Below are positions 7,419 through 17,818 of a stretch of 64,000 bases of DNA, piece by piece. Position numbers and translations under genes: made by a program. The notes under the pieces were generated by a model. That model saw nothing but the letters and a program-made list of their open reading frames with translations. It was not told where the DNA came from and ran no database searches. Origin of the DNA: CAVPUA01 sp963708805 (GTDB taxonomy: Bacteria; Actinomycetota; Actinomycetes; Mycobacteriales; Jatrophihabitantaceae); NCBI GenBank assembly GCA_963708805.1, contig CAVPUA010000001.1:620001-684000 (forward strand), written 5' to 3'. The stretch's first letter is position 1; every line of letters starts with the position of its first letter.

Positions 7419-8841
7419 GTGAAGAGCACCGTCGAGAACCTGAGCCCGACCCGAGTCCGGCTCGCCGTCGAGGTGCCCTTCGAGGAGCTGAAGCCCAGCC
7501 TCGACTCCGCGTACAAGAAGATCGGCTCGCAGGTGAGGGTTCCGGGCTTTCGTCCGGGCAAGGTTCCGGCGCGCGTGATCGACCAGCGGGTCGGTCGCGC
7601 GGCCGTCCTCGAGGAGGCCGTCAACGACGCGCTGCCGCGTATCTACACCGAGGCCGTCCGCGAGAACGAGATCAGGGCGCTCGGCCAGCCCGAGATCGAC
7701 GTGACGAACCTGGACGACAACGTCTCGCTCAGCTTCACCGCCGAGGTCGACGTCCGGCCCGAGATCGAGCTGCCCGACCTGTCGTCGATCGCGGTCACCG
7801 TCGACGACGTCGAGGTGACCGACGCGGATGTCGACGAGCAGCTGGACGAGCTGCGGGCGCGGTTCGGCACCCTCAAGGGCGTCGAGCGCGCGGTCGAGTC
7901 CGGCGACTTCGTCTCGATCGACCTCAAGGCCGAGGTCGACGGCGAGGAGATCGAGGGCGGCTCGACCAACGGGCTGTCCTACGAGGTCGGCAAGGGCGAT
8001 CTGATCGACGGTCTCGACGACGCGATCGTCGGCAAGTCCGCCGGTGATGCGACCACGTTCACCACGCAGCTCGCCCAGGGCGACCAGGCCGGCTCGGAGG
8101 CGACCAGATCAGCGTCACGGTGAACTCGGTGAAGGAGCGCGAACTGCCCGAGGTCGACGACGAGTTCGCCCAGATGGCCAGCGAGTTCGACACCGTCGAG
8201 GAGCTGCGCGCCGACCTGCGCACGCGGCTCGGACGGGCCAAGGCCCTGGGCCAGGGCAGCGAAGCCCGCGACAAGGTGCTCGAGAAGCTGATCGAGACGG
8301 TCGAGTTCCCGGTGCCCGAGTCGGCGATCACCAGCGAGGTCGGTTACCGCGAGCACGACATCATCCACTCGCTCGGCCACGACGACGCGCTGTTCGAGCA
8401 GTTCCTGGCCGGGCAGGGCAAGACGCGCGAGGAGTTCGACACCGAGCTGCGCGATGGCGCCGACCAACTCGGTCAAGGCCCAGTTCATCCTCGACGCGAT
8501 CGCCGACAAGGAAGAGGTCGGCGTCGGAGACGGCGAACTGACCGAGTACCTGGTGCGGCAGGCCCAGCGCTACGAGATGTCGCCGCAGGACTTCGCCAAC
8601 GAGGTCATGCAGGCCGGCAACCTGCCCGCCCTGATCGCCGACGTCCGACGCAACAAGGCGCTTGGCCGTGGCGCTGAACGCCGCGACCATCACCGACGCG
8701 TCCGGCAACACCGTCGATCTCTCGGCGCTGTCGGCCCAGGACATCAGCGCCTTCGAAGAGGCCGAAGAGGCCGTCGAGGACGACATCATCGAGGACGAGC
8801 TGGCCGACGTCGTTTCCGACGGTGAATCGGCCGGCGACTGA
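7419..8841 (+). CDS. tig: Trigger factor (ribosome-associated chaperone); frame interrupted
   Basis: Trigger factor binds the ribosome near L23 at the exit tunnel and shields nascent chains. The N-terminal domain carries the ribosome-binding signature region (VPGFRPGKVPARVIDQRVG, residues 44-62). A PPIase-like FKBP segment follows (ESGDFVSIDLKAEVDG), then the C-terminal arms to an acidic tail. The GTG start at 7419 gives the family N terminus MKSTVENLSPTRVRLAVEVPF. The frame changes near 8101, 8457 and 8664; bridging them restores a normal protein of about 473 residues. It is the first gene of the protein-quality-control block (tig, clpP1, clpP2, clpX). Confidence 0.93.
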
Positions 8842-8865
8842 CGCGTCACGCCCTGAGCGAAAACC

Positions 8866-8900
8866 GGCCCGATCCGGGGAGTGTTCGCCCCGGGTCGGCC
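8866..8900 (+). terminator. Hairpin terminator after tig
   Basis: A GC-rich stem of about 13 bp (GGCCCGATCCGGGG against CCCCGGGTCGGCC, one bulge) encloses an eight-base loop, 25 bases past the tig stop. It separates tig from clpP1. Confidence 0.6.
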
Positions 8901-8948
8901 GTTAGGGTCGATGTCATCTACTCGACGAGAACTTTTGAAGGGGCGCCA

Positions 8949-9587
8949 GTGAACCGCTTCGATCCACAGCCATTGCGCATCAGCGAGATGCGCAGTGCCG
9001 GTGCAGGCATGACGCTCAACGACTCGGTCTACGACCGGCTGCTCCGTGAGCGCATCATCTTCCTGGGCCAGCAGGTGGACGACACCATCGCCAACCAGAT
9101 CTGCGCCCAGCTGCTGCTGCTCTCGGCCGAAGACCCCGAGCGCGACATCAACCTCTACATCAACTCCCCGGGTGGCTCGGTCACGGCCGGCATGGCGATC
9201 TTCGACACCATGCAGTTCGTCCAGCCCGACATCTCCACGATCGCGATGGGCCTGGCCGCGTCGATGGGCCAGTTCCTGCTCTCGGCCGGCAAGCAGGGCA
9301 AGCGCTACGCCCTGCCGCACACCCGGATCCTGATGCACCAGCCGTCCGCCGGCATCGGCGGCACCGCGTCCGACATCCAGATCCAGGCCGAGCAGTTCAA
9401 GTTGACCAAGGTCGAGATGGCTGAGCTCATCGCCCAGCACACCGGTCAGAACGTCGAGCAGATTCGCGCCGACTCCGAGCGCGACCGCTGGTTCACCGCC
9501 CAGCAGGCGCTCGAGTACGGCTTCGTCGACCACATCGTGTCCGGCGTCTCGCAGATCACCAACGGCTCCGGCCCGGCGCCGGCCTGA
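8949..9587 (+). CDS. clpP1: ATP-dependent Clp protease proteolytic subunit ClpP1
   Basis: Intact at 212 residues. The catalytic triad is visible as Ser105 (GLAASMGQ), His130 (ILMHQPS) and an Asp near 179 (SERDRWF). The substrate loop GGSVTAGMAIFDTMQF is conserved. GTG start after GAAGGGG. Actinobacterial ClpP1 and ClpP2 form a mixed tetradecamer of two unlike rings that degrades proteins unfolded by ClpX or ClpC1. The second subunit and ClpX follow directly, consistent with one operon. Confidence 0.97.
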   Translation: MNRFDPQPLRISEMRSAGAGMTLNDSVYDRLLRERIIFLGQQVDDTIANQICAQLLLLSAEDPERDINLYINSPGGSVTAGMAIFDTMQFVQPDISTIAMGLAASMGQFLLSAGKQGKRYALPHTRILMHQPSAGIGGTASDIQIQAEQFKLTKVEMAELIAQHTGQNVEQIRADSERDRWFTAQQALEYGFVDHIVSGVSQITNGSGPAPA

Positions 9588-9602
9588 AGGGAAGCACGAT
9601 CA

Positions 9603-10254
9603 TGAGCGAGCTCTACACACCCACCGGCATCAGCGCCGGCGGCAGCTGCCGTCCAGCCGATACATCCTGCCCTCCTTCGTCGAGCGCACCAGCTACGGGA
9701 TGAAGGAATCCAACCCGTACAACAAGCTGTTCGAGGAGCGGATCATCTTCCTCGCCGCGCCCATCGACGATGTCGTCGCCAACGACGTCATCGCCCAGCT
9801 GGTCGTGCTCGAGTCGACCGACCCCGACCGCGACATCCTGATCTACATCAACTCGCCGGGTGGTTCGTTCACCGCGCTGACCGCGATCTACGACACGATG
9901 CAGTTCGTCCGTCCCGAGATCCAGACGTACTGCATGGGCCAGGCCGCCTCGGCCGCCGCGGTCCTGCTGGCCGCCGGCACCAAGGGCAAGCGGTTCGCGC
10001 TGCAGAACTCCCGCGTTCTGATCCACCAGCCCTCCGGCGAGGGTCAGGGGCAGGTCACCGACCTCGAGATCCAGGCCAACGAGATCCTGCGCATGCGTGG
10101 TCTGCTCGAGGACATCCTGGCGCTGCACACCGGCCAGACCGTCGAGAAGATCCGCACCGACATCGAGCGCGACCGCATCCTGACGGCGATCCAGGCCAAG
10201 GAGTACGGCATCGTCGACGACGTCATCGCGACCCGCAAACTGGTCGCGAGTTAG
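9603..10254 (+). CDS. clpP2: ATP-dependent Clp protease proteolytic subunit ClpP2; frame interrupted near start
   Basis: ATG at 9603 lies 15 bases after clpP1. The first 15 codons (MSELYTPTGISAGGS) are followed by a frame change near 9648. From there YILPSFVERTSYGMKESNPYNKLFEERIIFL continues the typical ClpP2 N terminus; a shorter product could begin at 9700. The Ser nucleophile (GQAASAAAV), His (VLIHQPSG) and Asp (IERDRILT) are all present. It pairs with ClpP1 in the heteromeric protease core and carries the docking surface for ClpX/ClpC1 in characterised actinobacteria. Confidence 0.95.
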
Positions 10255-10264
10255 TAGTCGATCT

Positions 10265-10303
10265 TCGGGCGCGGCGCGCCGAAACATCGGGCGCGGCGCG
10301 CCG
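10265..10303. repeat. Tandem 17-base direct repeat in the clpP2-clpX spacer
   Basis: The sequence TCGGGCGCGGCGCGCCG occurs at 10265-10281 and again at 10287-10303, five bases apart. Each copy contains the palindrome GGCGCGCC. The spacing gives a 22-base period, about two helical turns, which would suit paired regulator binding. Confidence 0.6.
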
Positions 10304-10417
10304 GAAGCCGGTAAGTCAAGGGACTTCCGGCCTTCGGGGCGGTAGCCTCGCCAGAACTGCTGGCTTTCGGCGCGTCTTGACGTTGCGAAGCCGACGAATG
10401 AGAGGAACGATTCGCTC

Positions 10418-11701
10418 GTGGCCCGAGTCGGCGAGACAGGCGATCTGCTGAAGTGCTCTTTCTGCGGAAAGAGCCAAAAGCAGGTCAAAAAGCTCATCGC
10501 CGGACCCGGCGTGTACATCTGCGACGAGTGCATCGATCTGTGCAACGAGATCATCGAAGAGGAGCTGGCCGAGACCAGCGAGTTCAGCTTCGACGAGCTG
10601 CCCAAGCCGAGCGAGATCTACGAGTTCCTGAACGGGTACGTCGTCGGACAGGATCAGACGAAGAAGACGCTGGCCGTCGCCGTCTACAACCACTACAAGC
10701 GCGTGCAGGCCGGGGGAGACGCCAAGCCCCGCACGGCCGACTCGGTCGTCGAGCTGGCCAAGTCCAACATCCTGCTGCTCGGACCCACCGGATCGGGCAA
10801 GACGCTGCTGGCTCAGACGCTGGCCCGGATGCTGAACGTCCCGTTCGCCATCGCCGACGCCACCGCGCTCACCGAGGCGGGCTACGTCGGTGAGGACGTC
10901 GAGAACATCCTGCTCAAGCTGATCCAGGCCGCCGACTACGACGTCAAGCGCGCCGAGACCGGGATCATCTACATCGACGAGGTCGACAAGATCGCCCGCA
11001 AGGCCGAGAACCCGTCGATCACCCGCGACGTCTCGGGCGAGGGCGTGCAACAGGCGCTGCTGAAGATCCTCGAGGGAACGTCGGCGTCGGTGCCTCCGCA
11101 GGGCGGGCGCAAGCACCCGCACCAGGAGTTCATCCAGATCGACACGACCAACGTGCTGTTCATCGTCGGCGGTGCGTTCGCCGGGCTCGACCAGATCATC
11201 GAGGCGCGGGTCGGCAAGCAGGGCCTCGGTTTCGGCTCCGAGCTGCGCACCAAGTTCGACCGCGACAACCTGGACGTCTTCTCCAAGGTCATGCCCGAAG
11301 ACCTGATCAAGTTCGGGCTGATCCCCGAGTTCATCGGCCGGTTGCCCGTGCTGACGTCGGTGAAGCCGCTCGATCGAAACGCCCTCGTCGAGATCCTGAC
11401 CGAGCCGCGCAACGCGCTGGTCAAGCAGTACGCGAAGCTGTTCGAACTCGACAACGTCGAGCTCGAGTTCGACCAGTCCGCGCTCGAGGCGATCGCCGAC
11501 CAGGCGGTCATGCGCGGCACCGGCGCCCGTGGGCTGCGCGCGATCATGGAAGAAGTGCTGCTCTCGGTCATGTACGAGGTGCCCTCACGCGAGGATGTGG
11601 CGCGGGTCGTCGTCACCCGCGAGACCGTCCTCGACCACGTCTATCCGACCCTCGTACCGCGCGAGACGCCCAAGCGCGCCCGCCAGGAGAAGTCCGCTTA
11701 G
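10418..11701 (+). CDS. clpX: ATP-dependent protease ATP-binding subunit ClpX
   Basis: Intact at 427 residues. The N-terminal C4 zinc-binding domain (CSFCGKS ... CDECIDLC) recognises adaptors and substrates. An AAA+ core follows with Walker A (GPTGSGKT, near 126), Walker B (IIYIDEVDK), the pore loop GYVGEDVE and the ClpP-docking IGF-type loop. GTG start at 10418. ClpX forms a hexamer that unfolds tagged proteins and feeds them to ClpP1P2, whose genes precede it. Confidence 0.97.
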   Translation: MARVGETGDLLKCSFCGKSQKQVKKLIAGPGVYICDECIDLCNEIIEEELAETSEFSFDELPKPSEIYEFLNGYVVGQDQTKKTLAVAVYNHYKRVQAGGDAKPRTADSVVELAKSNILLLGPTGSGKTLLAQTLARMLNVPFAIADATALTEAGYVGEDVENILLKLIQAADYDVKRAETGIIYIDEVDKIARKAENPSITRDVSGEGVQQALLKILEGTSASVPPQGGRKHPHQEFIQIDTTNVLFIVGGAFAGLDQIIEARVGKQGLGFGSELRTKFDRDNLDVFSKVMPEDLIKFGLIPEFIGRLPVLTSVKPLDRNALVEILTEPRNALVKQYAKLFELDNVELEFDQSALEAIADQAVMRGTGARGLRAIMEEVLLSVMYEVPSREDVARVVVTRETVLDHVYPTLVPRETPKRARQEKSA

Positions 11702-11782
11702 GTCTGCGCCGTCCACGCGACCAGGGAGCGGTACGCGCGCGACACGCCGTGCGAACTGCCCGCCGGGCTCCCCGGTCGCCGC

Positions 11783-12664
11783 CTAGCGCCGCGCGAGGAT
11801 CGCCAGCAGTTCGCGCTGACATCCGTTCGGGTCCCTCGTCAGCCGGCTGTGCGAGAACCGGACGGTCAGCCACCCGATCGTGGCCAGCGCCACGTCACGC
11901 CGCCGGTCGCGTTCCCGCTGCTCGCGGGTCGAGTGGAAGCGATCACCGTCCAGCTCGACCGCGACCTTTTCCGCCTCGTAGGCCCGGTCGATTCGATAGC
12001 GGTGCCCAGCCACTCGCACCACGACCTGCTGCCTACCGTGCCGAAGTCCGGGTGCGTCGAAGACCCGCAGATGACCCCAGATCTCCAGCTCGCTCTCGCA
12101 TCCACCGGCGAGCAGATCGACGAGCCGGAGCAACTCGCCGCGTCGGGGTAGACGCGTGGCCGCCTCGGCGACGGACCGGATCCGGGCCGGCGTGGTCAAC
12201 CGGAGGCGGACGGTCTCGATCAGGTGGGCCCGTCCCTGCGGTGAGACTGCCCAGGCTTGGGTCGCCGCGTATTCAGGCAAGGCCGTCAAGACACCCCGCC
12301 GCTCGACGCAGCTCAACCGCTGGTGGGTCCGATGGATCACCAGACCGGGTGCGTTCTGGACCCGCCTGGTCGCAGGGATCGTGACGTGAAGTGGTTCGCT
12401 GTCGTCGATCGTGGCGCCCCACCGTCGCAGGGCAGTCGTGTGGCTGATGGCGACCGGTGCCCCGACGCTCACGATGGCCGCCTTCTCGCGGACATCGACC
12501 TCGTCCACCCGCCAAGGACGCGCGTAGGCGCGGGGAAATACGCGGCTCAGGCGACGGCCGCGAATCTCGTTGCCCAACCGCGCCTCGCTCATCACCGCGA
12601 GTAGCTGCGCGCGAGAGCAGGCACCACCGTGAGCTTCGAGAATCGCGTCGAGGTCGGGGTACAT
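11783..12664 (-). CDS. DUF559 / AbiEi-like N-terminal domain protein
   Basis: About 293 residues from the ATG at 12664 (MYPDLDAILEAHGG); a longer open frame reaches 12778 but lacks a better signal. Residues 1-60 resemble the winged-helix 'type IV antitoxin AbiEi-like' segment (ACSRAQLLAV, SRVFPRAYARP). The C terminus (YRIDRAYEAEKVAVELDGDRFH, RERDRRRDVALATIGWLTVRFS) has the DUF559 pattern of a restriction-endonuclease-like fold with acidic D/E-x-K-type residues. Such proteins are common in actinobacteria and their role is unknown. It is convergent with clpX and divergent from valS. Confidence 0.7.
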   Translation of the reverse strand: MYPDLDAILEAHGGACSRAQLLAVMSEARLGNEIRGRRLSRVFPRAYARPWRVDEVDVREKAAIVSVGAPVAISHTTALRRWGATIDDSEPLHVTIPATRRVQNAPGLVIHRTHQRLSCVERRGVLTALPEYAATQAWAVSPQGRAHLIETVRLRLTTPARIRSVAEAATRLPRRGELLRLVDLLAGGCESELEIWGHLRVFDAPGLRHGRQQVVVRVAGHRYRIDRAYEAEKVAVELDGDRFHSTREQRERDRRRDVALATIGWLTVRFSHSRLTRDPNGCQRELLAILARR

Positions 12665-12883
12665 CGGGCCAGCGTCCCGGACGAGGTCGCGCGGCGGCAC
12701 CGGCGACGAGACGACTGTGGACAGCCAGCGTCGCTGTGGATTACCTCCGGGCTGTTGACCGAGGAGCGAGAGGCGCACGCCCCACGGCGTGTCGTGCGGT
12801 TGCGACTCCTCGGTCGGGCGGTGACGGTGGGGGCGGCGCCGCGCGCGTCAAGGCCAATTCGCGCGGCTCCATAGAATGTGAAG

Positions 12884-15483
12884 GTGACTGCCGAGACCGC
12901 CGAGACCCCCGACCTGCCCAGCCAGTACCTTCCGGCTGCGGTCGAGGGCCCGCTGTACGAGCGCTGGGTCGAGCGGGGCTACTTCACCGCCGACCCCGAC
13001 AGCGGCAAGCCGCCGTTCAGCCTGGTCATCCCGCCGCCGAACGTCACCGGCAGCCTGCACCTTGGCCACGCGCTCGAACAGTCGATGATGGACGCCGTCA
13101 CCCGCCGCGCCCGCATGCAGGGTCGCGACGTGCTCTGGTTGCCGGGCATGGACCACGCCAGCATCGCCGTGCAGAACCTCGTCGAGCGCCATCTCGCCGA
13201 GACCGAGGGCAAGGGCCGCTTCGACTACTCCCGCGAGGAGTTCATCGACAAGGCGTGGGAGTGGAAGGCCGAGTACGGCGGCAAGATCCTCGACCAGATG
13301 CGGCGTCTCGGCGACGGCGTCGACTGGTCGCGGGAGCGGTTCACCCTCGACGAGGGGCTGAGCCAAGCCGTCCAGACGATCTTCAAGCGGCTCTACGACG
13401 ACAAGTTGATCTATCGCGCCGAGCGGATCATCAACTGGTGCCCCCGCGATCTCACCGCGCTGAGCGACATCGAGGTCGACCACTCCGACGAACCGGGCGA
13501 GCTCGTGAGCATCCGCTACGGCGACGGCGACGACGCGATCGTGGTGGCCACCACCCGGGCCGAGACCATGCTGGGCGACACGGCGGTGGCGGTGCATCCC
13601 GACGACGAGCGGTATCAGCACCTGATCGGACGCCTGATCACGCTGCCGTTGACCGATCGCGAGATCCCGGTCGTCGCCGACGAGCACGTCGATCCAGGCT
13701 TCGGGACCGGCGCGGTGAAGGTGACGCCCGCCCATGATCCGAACGACTTCGAGATCGGCCAGCGCCACGGCCTGCCGAGCCTGACGATCATGGACGAGCG
13801 GGCTCGCATCACCGTCACCGGACCGTTCGAGGGCCTGGATCGGGAGGACGCGCGGCTGGCCGTCGTGGCCGCCCTGCGCGAGGACGGGCGCATCGTCGCC
13901 GAGAAGCGGCCCTACGTGCACAGCGTCGGGCACTGCTCGCGCTGCGACACGATCGTCGAGCCGCGCCTGAGCCTGCAGTGGTGGGTGCGCGTCGAACCGC
14001 TGGCCAAGGCGGCGGGCGATGCGGTGCGCGACGGACGGGTCACCATCGAGCCGGCCAGCCTCGCCCCGCGCTACTTCGGCTGGGTCGACGGCCTGCGGGA
14101 CTGGTGCATCAGCCGTCAGCTGTGGTGGGGTCACCGCATCCCGGTCTGGTACTCGCCCGACGGCACCGACCAGGTCTGCCTCGCACCCGGTGAGTCCGCG
14201 CCCGAGGGCTGGACTCAGGACGACGACGTCCTCGACACGTGGTTCTCGTCGGCGCTGTGGCCTTTCTCGACGCTGGGCTGGCCGCAGCAGACCAAGGATC
14301 TCGAGCGCTACTACCCGACCACGGTGCTGGTCACCGGCTACGACATCTTGTTCTTCTGGGTCGTTCGGATGATGTTGTTCGGCCTCTACGCGATGGATGG
14401 CGTGCAACCGTTCGACACCGTCCTGCTGCATGGCCTGGTGCGTGACGCCAGCGGCAAGAAGATGAGCAAGTCGCGCGGCAACGTGATCGACCCCATCGTC
14501 TGGATGGACGCCTACGGCGCCGATGCCGTGCGCATGTCGTTGCTGCAGGGCGCGAACCCGGGCGCCGACCAGGCGATCAACGAGGAGTGGGTCGTCGGCG
14601 CCCGCAACTTCTGCAACAAGCTCTGGAACGCGACCCGCTTCGCCGCGCTCAAGGGCGCGACGACCGAGGGCGACGTGCCGACGCGAACTGACCGGCCCGG
14701 ACGCGTGGATCATGTCGCGCCTGCAGCAGGTGATCACCGAGACCGACGCGCTCTACGAGCGGTTCGAGTTCGCCAAGATCGCCGACCTGCTCTACCACTT
14801 CGCGTGGGACGAGGTCTGCGACTGGTACATCGAGCTGGCCAAGATCACCCTGAACGGCGACGACGCGGCGCAAGACCCAACGCGTGCTCGGCGAGGTGCT
14901 CGATCAGCTGCTGCGCCTGCTGCATCCGTTCGTGCCGTTCGTGACCGAGACGCTCTGGACCTCGCTGACCGGCGGCGAGTCGGTGGTGATCGCCCGCTGG
15001 CCGGTCGCGGACGAGTCCAGGATCGACCGCCAGGCCGAGGCCGAGGTCGCGGGGCATCCAGACGGTCGTCACCGAGGTGCGCCGCTTCCGCTCCGACCAG
15101 GGCGTCAAGCCGTCGGCGAGCGTGCCGGCGAGCCTCACCGGGCTGGACGCCGGACAGCGAGCGCGCAGTGCGCACGTTGCTGCGCCTGGACGAGCCGGGT
15201 GAGGGGTTCACCTCGACCGCGTCGCTCACCACCGCCAACGGCGTGATCGGTCGATCTCGACCTGTCGGGAACGATCGACGTCGCCGCCGAGATCGCCCGC
15301 TACGAGAAGGATCTGGCCGCCGCCAACAAGGAGCGCGAAGCGAACGCCGCCAAGCTCGGCAACGAGGACTTCCTGGCCAAGGCGCCCGACGCGGTCGTCG
15401 ACAAGGTGCGGGGACGAGTCGCCGCGGCCGAGGCCGACATCGACCGCATCGACGCGGCCCTCACGAGATTGCGCGGCGAGTGA
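12884..15483 (+). CDS. valS: Valyl-tRNA synthetase; frame interrupted
   Basis: Class I synthetase charging tRNA-Val. The HIGH-type motif HLGH lies in PPNVTGSLHLGHAL and the KMSKS loop in GKKMSKSRGNVIDP. Between them is the CP1 editing domain (TTRAETMLGDTAVAVHP), which removes mischarged Thr. The anticodon-binding domain and C-terminal coiled coil (IARYEKDLAAANKERE) close the protein at about 860 residues. Breaks lie near 14690, 14872, 15045, 15140 and 15247; each is resolved by dropping one base. The start is GTG 12884 or GTG 12878. The stop overlaps the folC start by four bases (GTGA). Confidence 0.93.
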
Positions 15484-16837
15484 GCGACAAGTTCGCCGAC
15501 CTGCTCCGGCAGGCCGAGGCCGAGATCACCTCACGATGGGGCGAGGGGCGCATCAACCCGACGCGCGAGCGCATCGTCCAGCTGCTCGACGTGCTGGGTG
15601 ATCCGCAGCGGGCCTACCGCGCGATCCACCTCACCGGCACCAACGGCAAGACGACCACCGCGCGGATGGTCGACGAGCTGCTGCGCGGCTTCGGCTTGCG
15701 CACGGGCCGCTTCACCAGCCCGCACCTCTCGGCGATCAACGAACGGATCGTGCTCGACGGCGAGAACGTCGACGATCGCGTGTTCGTCGAGGCCTACAGG
15801 GAGATCGCGCCGCTATCTCGAGATGGTCGACGGGCAGAACGACATCCGCCTGTCGTTCTTCGAGGTCATGGTCGGCGCTGGCCTATTCGATCTTCGCCGA
15901 CGCGCCGGTCGACGTCGCCGTCGTCGAGGTCGGCATGGGCGGCGAGTGGGACGCCACGAACGTGATCGACGCCGAGGTCGCGGTCGTGACGCCGATCGGC
16001 CTCGATCACGTCGAGTACCTCGGCGGCCGACGTCGCCACGATCGCCAAGCGAGAAGGCCGGCATCATCAAGGCCGGCGCGACGGCGATCCTGGCCGCCCA
16101 GCCGACGACCGGCGGCCGAGGAGCTGATCCGCCGGGCGGTCACGGTCGAGGCCAGCGTCGCCCGCGAAGGGCTCGAGTTCGGCGTCCTCGAACGCAGCAT
16201 CGCCGTCGGCGGACAGCTGGTGACGTTTCAGGGACTGGGCGGCGTCTATCCCGAGATCTTCCTGCCGCTCTACGGCGCTCACCAGGCCGAGAACGCCGCC
16301 TGCGCGCTGGCCGCGGTCGAGGCGTTCTTCGGCGCCGGTGCGGCCACCGGTCCGCTCGATCTCGAGACCGTGCGCGAGGCGTTCGCCAACGTTCGCTCGC
16401 CCGGCCGGCTCGAGGCGGTCCGAGCGGCGCCGACCGTGTTGATCGATGCCGCGCACAACCCGGCCGGCATGACGGCGAGCGTCGCGGCCATCAGCGAGTC
16501 CTTCGACTTCCGCCGGCTCGTCGCGGTCGTCGCGACGCTGGCCGACAAGGACGTCGCTCGGCATGCTCGACCTGCTCGAGCCGATCGTCGACGAGGTGGT
16601 GGTCACCCAGAACTCGTCGCGCCGGGCGATGGACGTCGACGAGCTGGCGCGACTGGCGACCGCAGATCTTCGGCCCCGAGCGGGTGACGGTCGAGCCCCG
16701 CCTGGACGACGCGCTCGAACGGGCCATCACGCTCGCCGAGTACAACGAGGACGACGTCATGAGCGGGGCCGGGCGTGCTGGTCACCGGCTCGGTGGTGAC
16801 CGCCGGCGAGGCCCGGATCCTGCTCGGCGCGCGATGA
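15480..16837 (+). CDS. folC: Dihydrofolate/folylpolyglutamate synthase; frame interrupted
   Basis: Mur-ligase-like enzyme adding glutamate to dihydropteroate or folate. The P-loop GTNGKTTTAR lies near residue 49. RFTSPHLSAINERI is the family's SPHL substrate loop, GLDHVEYLG the metal/ATP segment, and ARGALAPTVLIDAAHNPAGM-type text (APTVLIDAAHNPAGM) the C-domain signature. At least eight one-base breaks lie between about 15812 and 16768, several of the form NNC+G. It starts at GTG 15480 inside the valS stop and ends at 16837 inside the next start, so expression is coupled. Confidence 0.9.
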
Positions 16838-17258
16838 CCGAGCCGATGACGCGACGCCCGACGACAGCCGACGAGAGCCGACGAGCAGCTGGCCGCCCGC
16901 CAGCAGCGAGCCAACCGGGCCACCCGAGGCGCGCTGGCCGGCGTGCTGTGCCTCGAGGCGCTGGTCGTCCTGCTCATGCCGCGAGCGCTGGCCCAGACCT
17001 CCGGCGGCCTGGGCACCACCAAGACCGTCCTGCTGGTCGTGCTGGCGGTGATCATGGTCGCCGCGGGCTTCCTGCTGCGCCGCCGGTGGGGGATCGGCAC
17101 CGGTTCGGTCCTGCAGGTGGTCTATCCTGGCCACCGGCATCTGGCTGCCCGTGGCGCTGATCCCGGCCGTGCTGCTGGTCGGCACCTGGCTGTACCTGCT
17201 CAACCTGCGCAGCCAGGTCGCCGGAACCCCGGGCGGCGCCCGGATGCTCATCTCGTAG
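16834..17258 (+). CDS. DUF4233 membrane protein; frame interrupted
   Basis: A small protein of about 140 residues. After a hydrophilic N terminus come GALAGVLCLEALVVLLMPRAL and AVIMVAAGFLLRRRWG, then GIWLPVALIPAVLLVGTWLYLL, giving about four helices. This is the DUF4233 protein that actinobacteria place between folC and ndk; its role is unknown. Breaks near 16882 and 17129 hide it. The ATG at 16834 overlaps the folC stop. Confidence 0.8.
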
Positions 17259-17268
17259 GGTGACGCCC

Positions 17269-17691
17269 GTGACACGAGCGAACTCTCGTCCTGGTCAAAC
17301 CTGACGGCGTCGCCCGCGGCCTCGCCGGCGAGGTGATCCGGCGCATCGAGGCGAAGGGCTATCGCCTGGCCGCCGTCGAACTGCGGTCCGCGACCCCCGA
17401 GCTGCTGGCGCAGCACTACGCCGAGCACGTCGGCAAGCCGTTCTACGAGCCGCTCGTCGCAGTTCATGCTGTCCGGTCCGGTCGTCGCGATCGTCGCCGA
17501 GGGACAGCGGGTGATCGAGGGCTTCCGGTCGCTGGCCGGCAGCACCGAACCGACGGCCGCCGCCGCCGGGAACGATCCGCGGCGACCTCGGTCGCGACTG
17601 GGGCTTGTCGGTCGTGCAGAACATCGTGCACGGCTCGGATTCGACCGAGTCGGCGGCGCGCGAGATCGGCTTGTGGTTTCCCGCCCTGTGA
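17269..17691 (+). CDS. ndk: Nucleoside diphosphate kinase; frame interrupted
   Basis: Transfers gamma-phosphate between nucleoside triphosphates and diphosphates through a phosphohistidine. The phospho-accepting His is in VVQNIVHGSDSTESA and the base-stacking segment is PFYEPLV/QFMLSGP. Dropping one base near 17275, 17459 and 17569 restores an uninterrupted family-length protein of about 140 residues beginning MTERTLVLVKPDG. Homologues have no extra residue at these positions, so the lesions are true +1 insertions. Confidence 0.93.
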
Positions 17692-17734
17692 CTGGGCTCG
17701 ACTCAGCTGATTCGTAACACCAGTCTCAACTGAA

Positions 17735-17765
17735 CCGCGCGTCGCAACCCGATAGCGCGGCTTTT
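17735..17765 (+). terminator. Hairpin terminator after ndk
   Basis: CCGCGC (17735-17740) pairs with GCGCGG (17755-17760) across a 14-base loop and is followed directly by CTTTT. It separates ndk from the mreB promoter region. Confidence 0.6.
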
Positions 17766-17818
17766 CGCCCATACGATCACCGGACAATGCTCTAATTTCC
17801 GTCTGGAAGGTCGACTCG

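Noticed and set aside
10261..10310. CRISPR-like repeat array
   Set aside because: Only two copies with a five-base spacer and no cas genes in the window.
12848..14737. A 629-codon open frame antisense to valS
   Set aside because: It is a shadow of valS codon bias (third-base G/C); the product is His/Arg/Asp-rich with no domain, while the plus strand gives clear synthetase motifs.
7419..16837. Genuine pseudogenisation of essential genes
   Set aside because: Removing one base at each break restores full-length, motif-complete proteins, no deletions of sequence are seen, and essential genes are hit as often as others.
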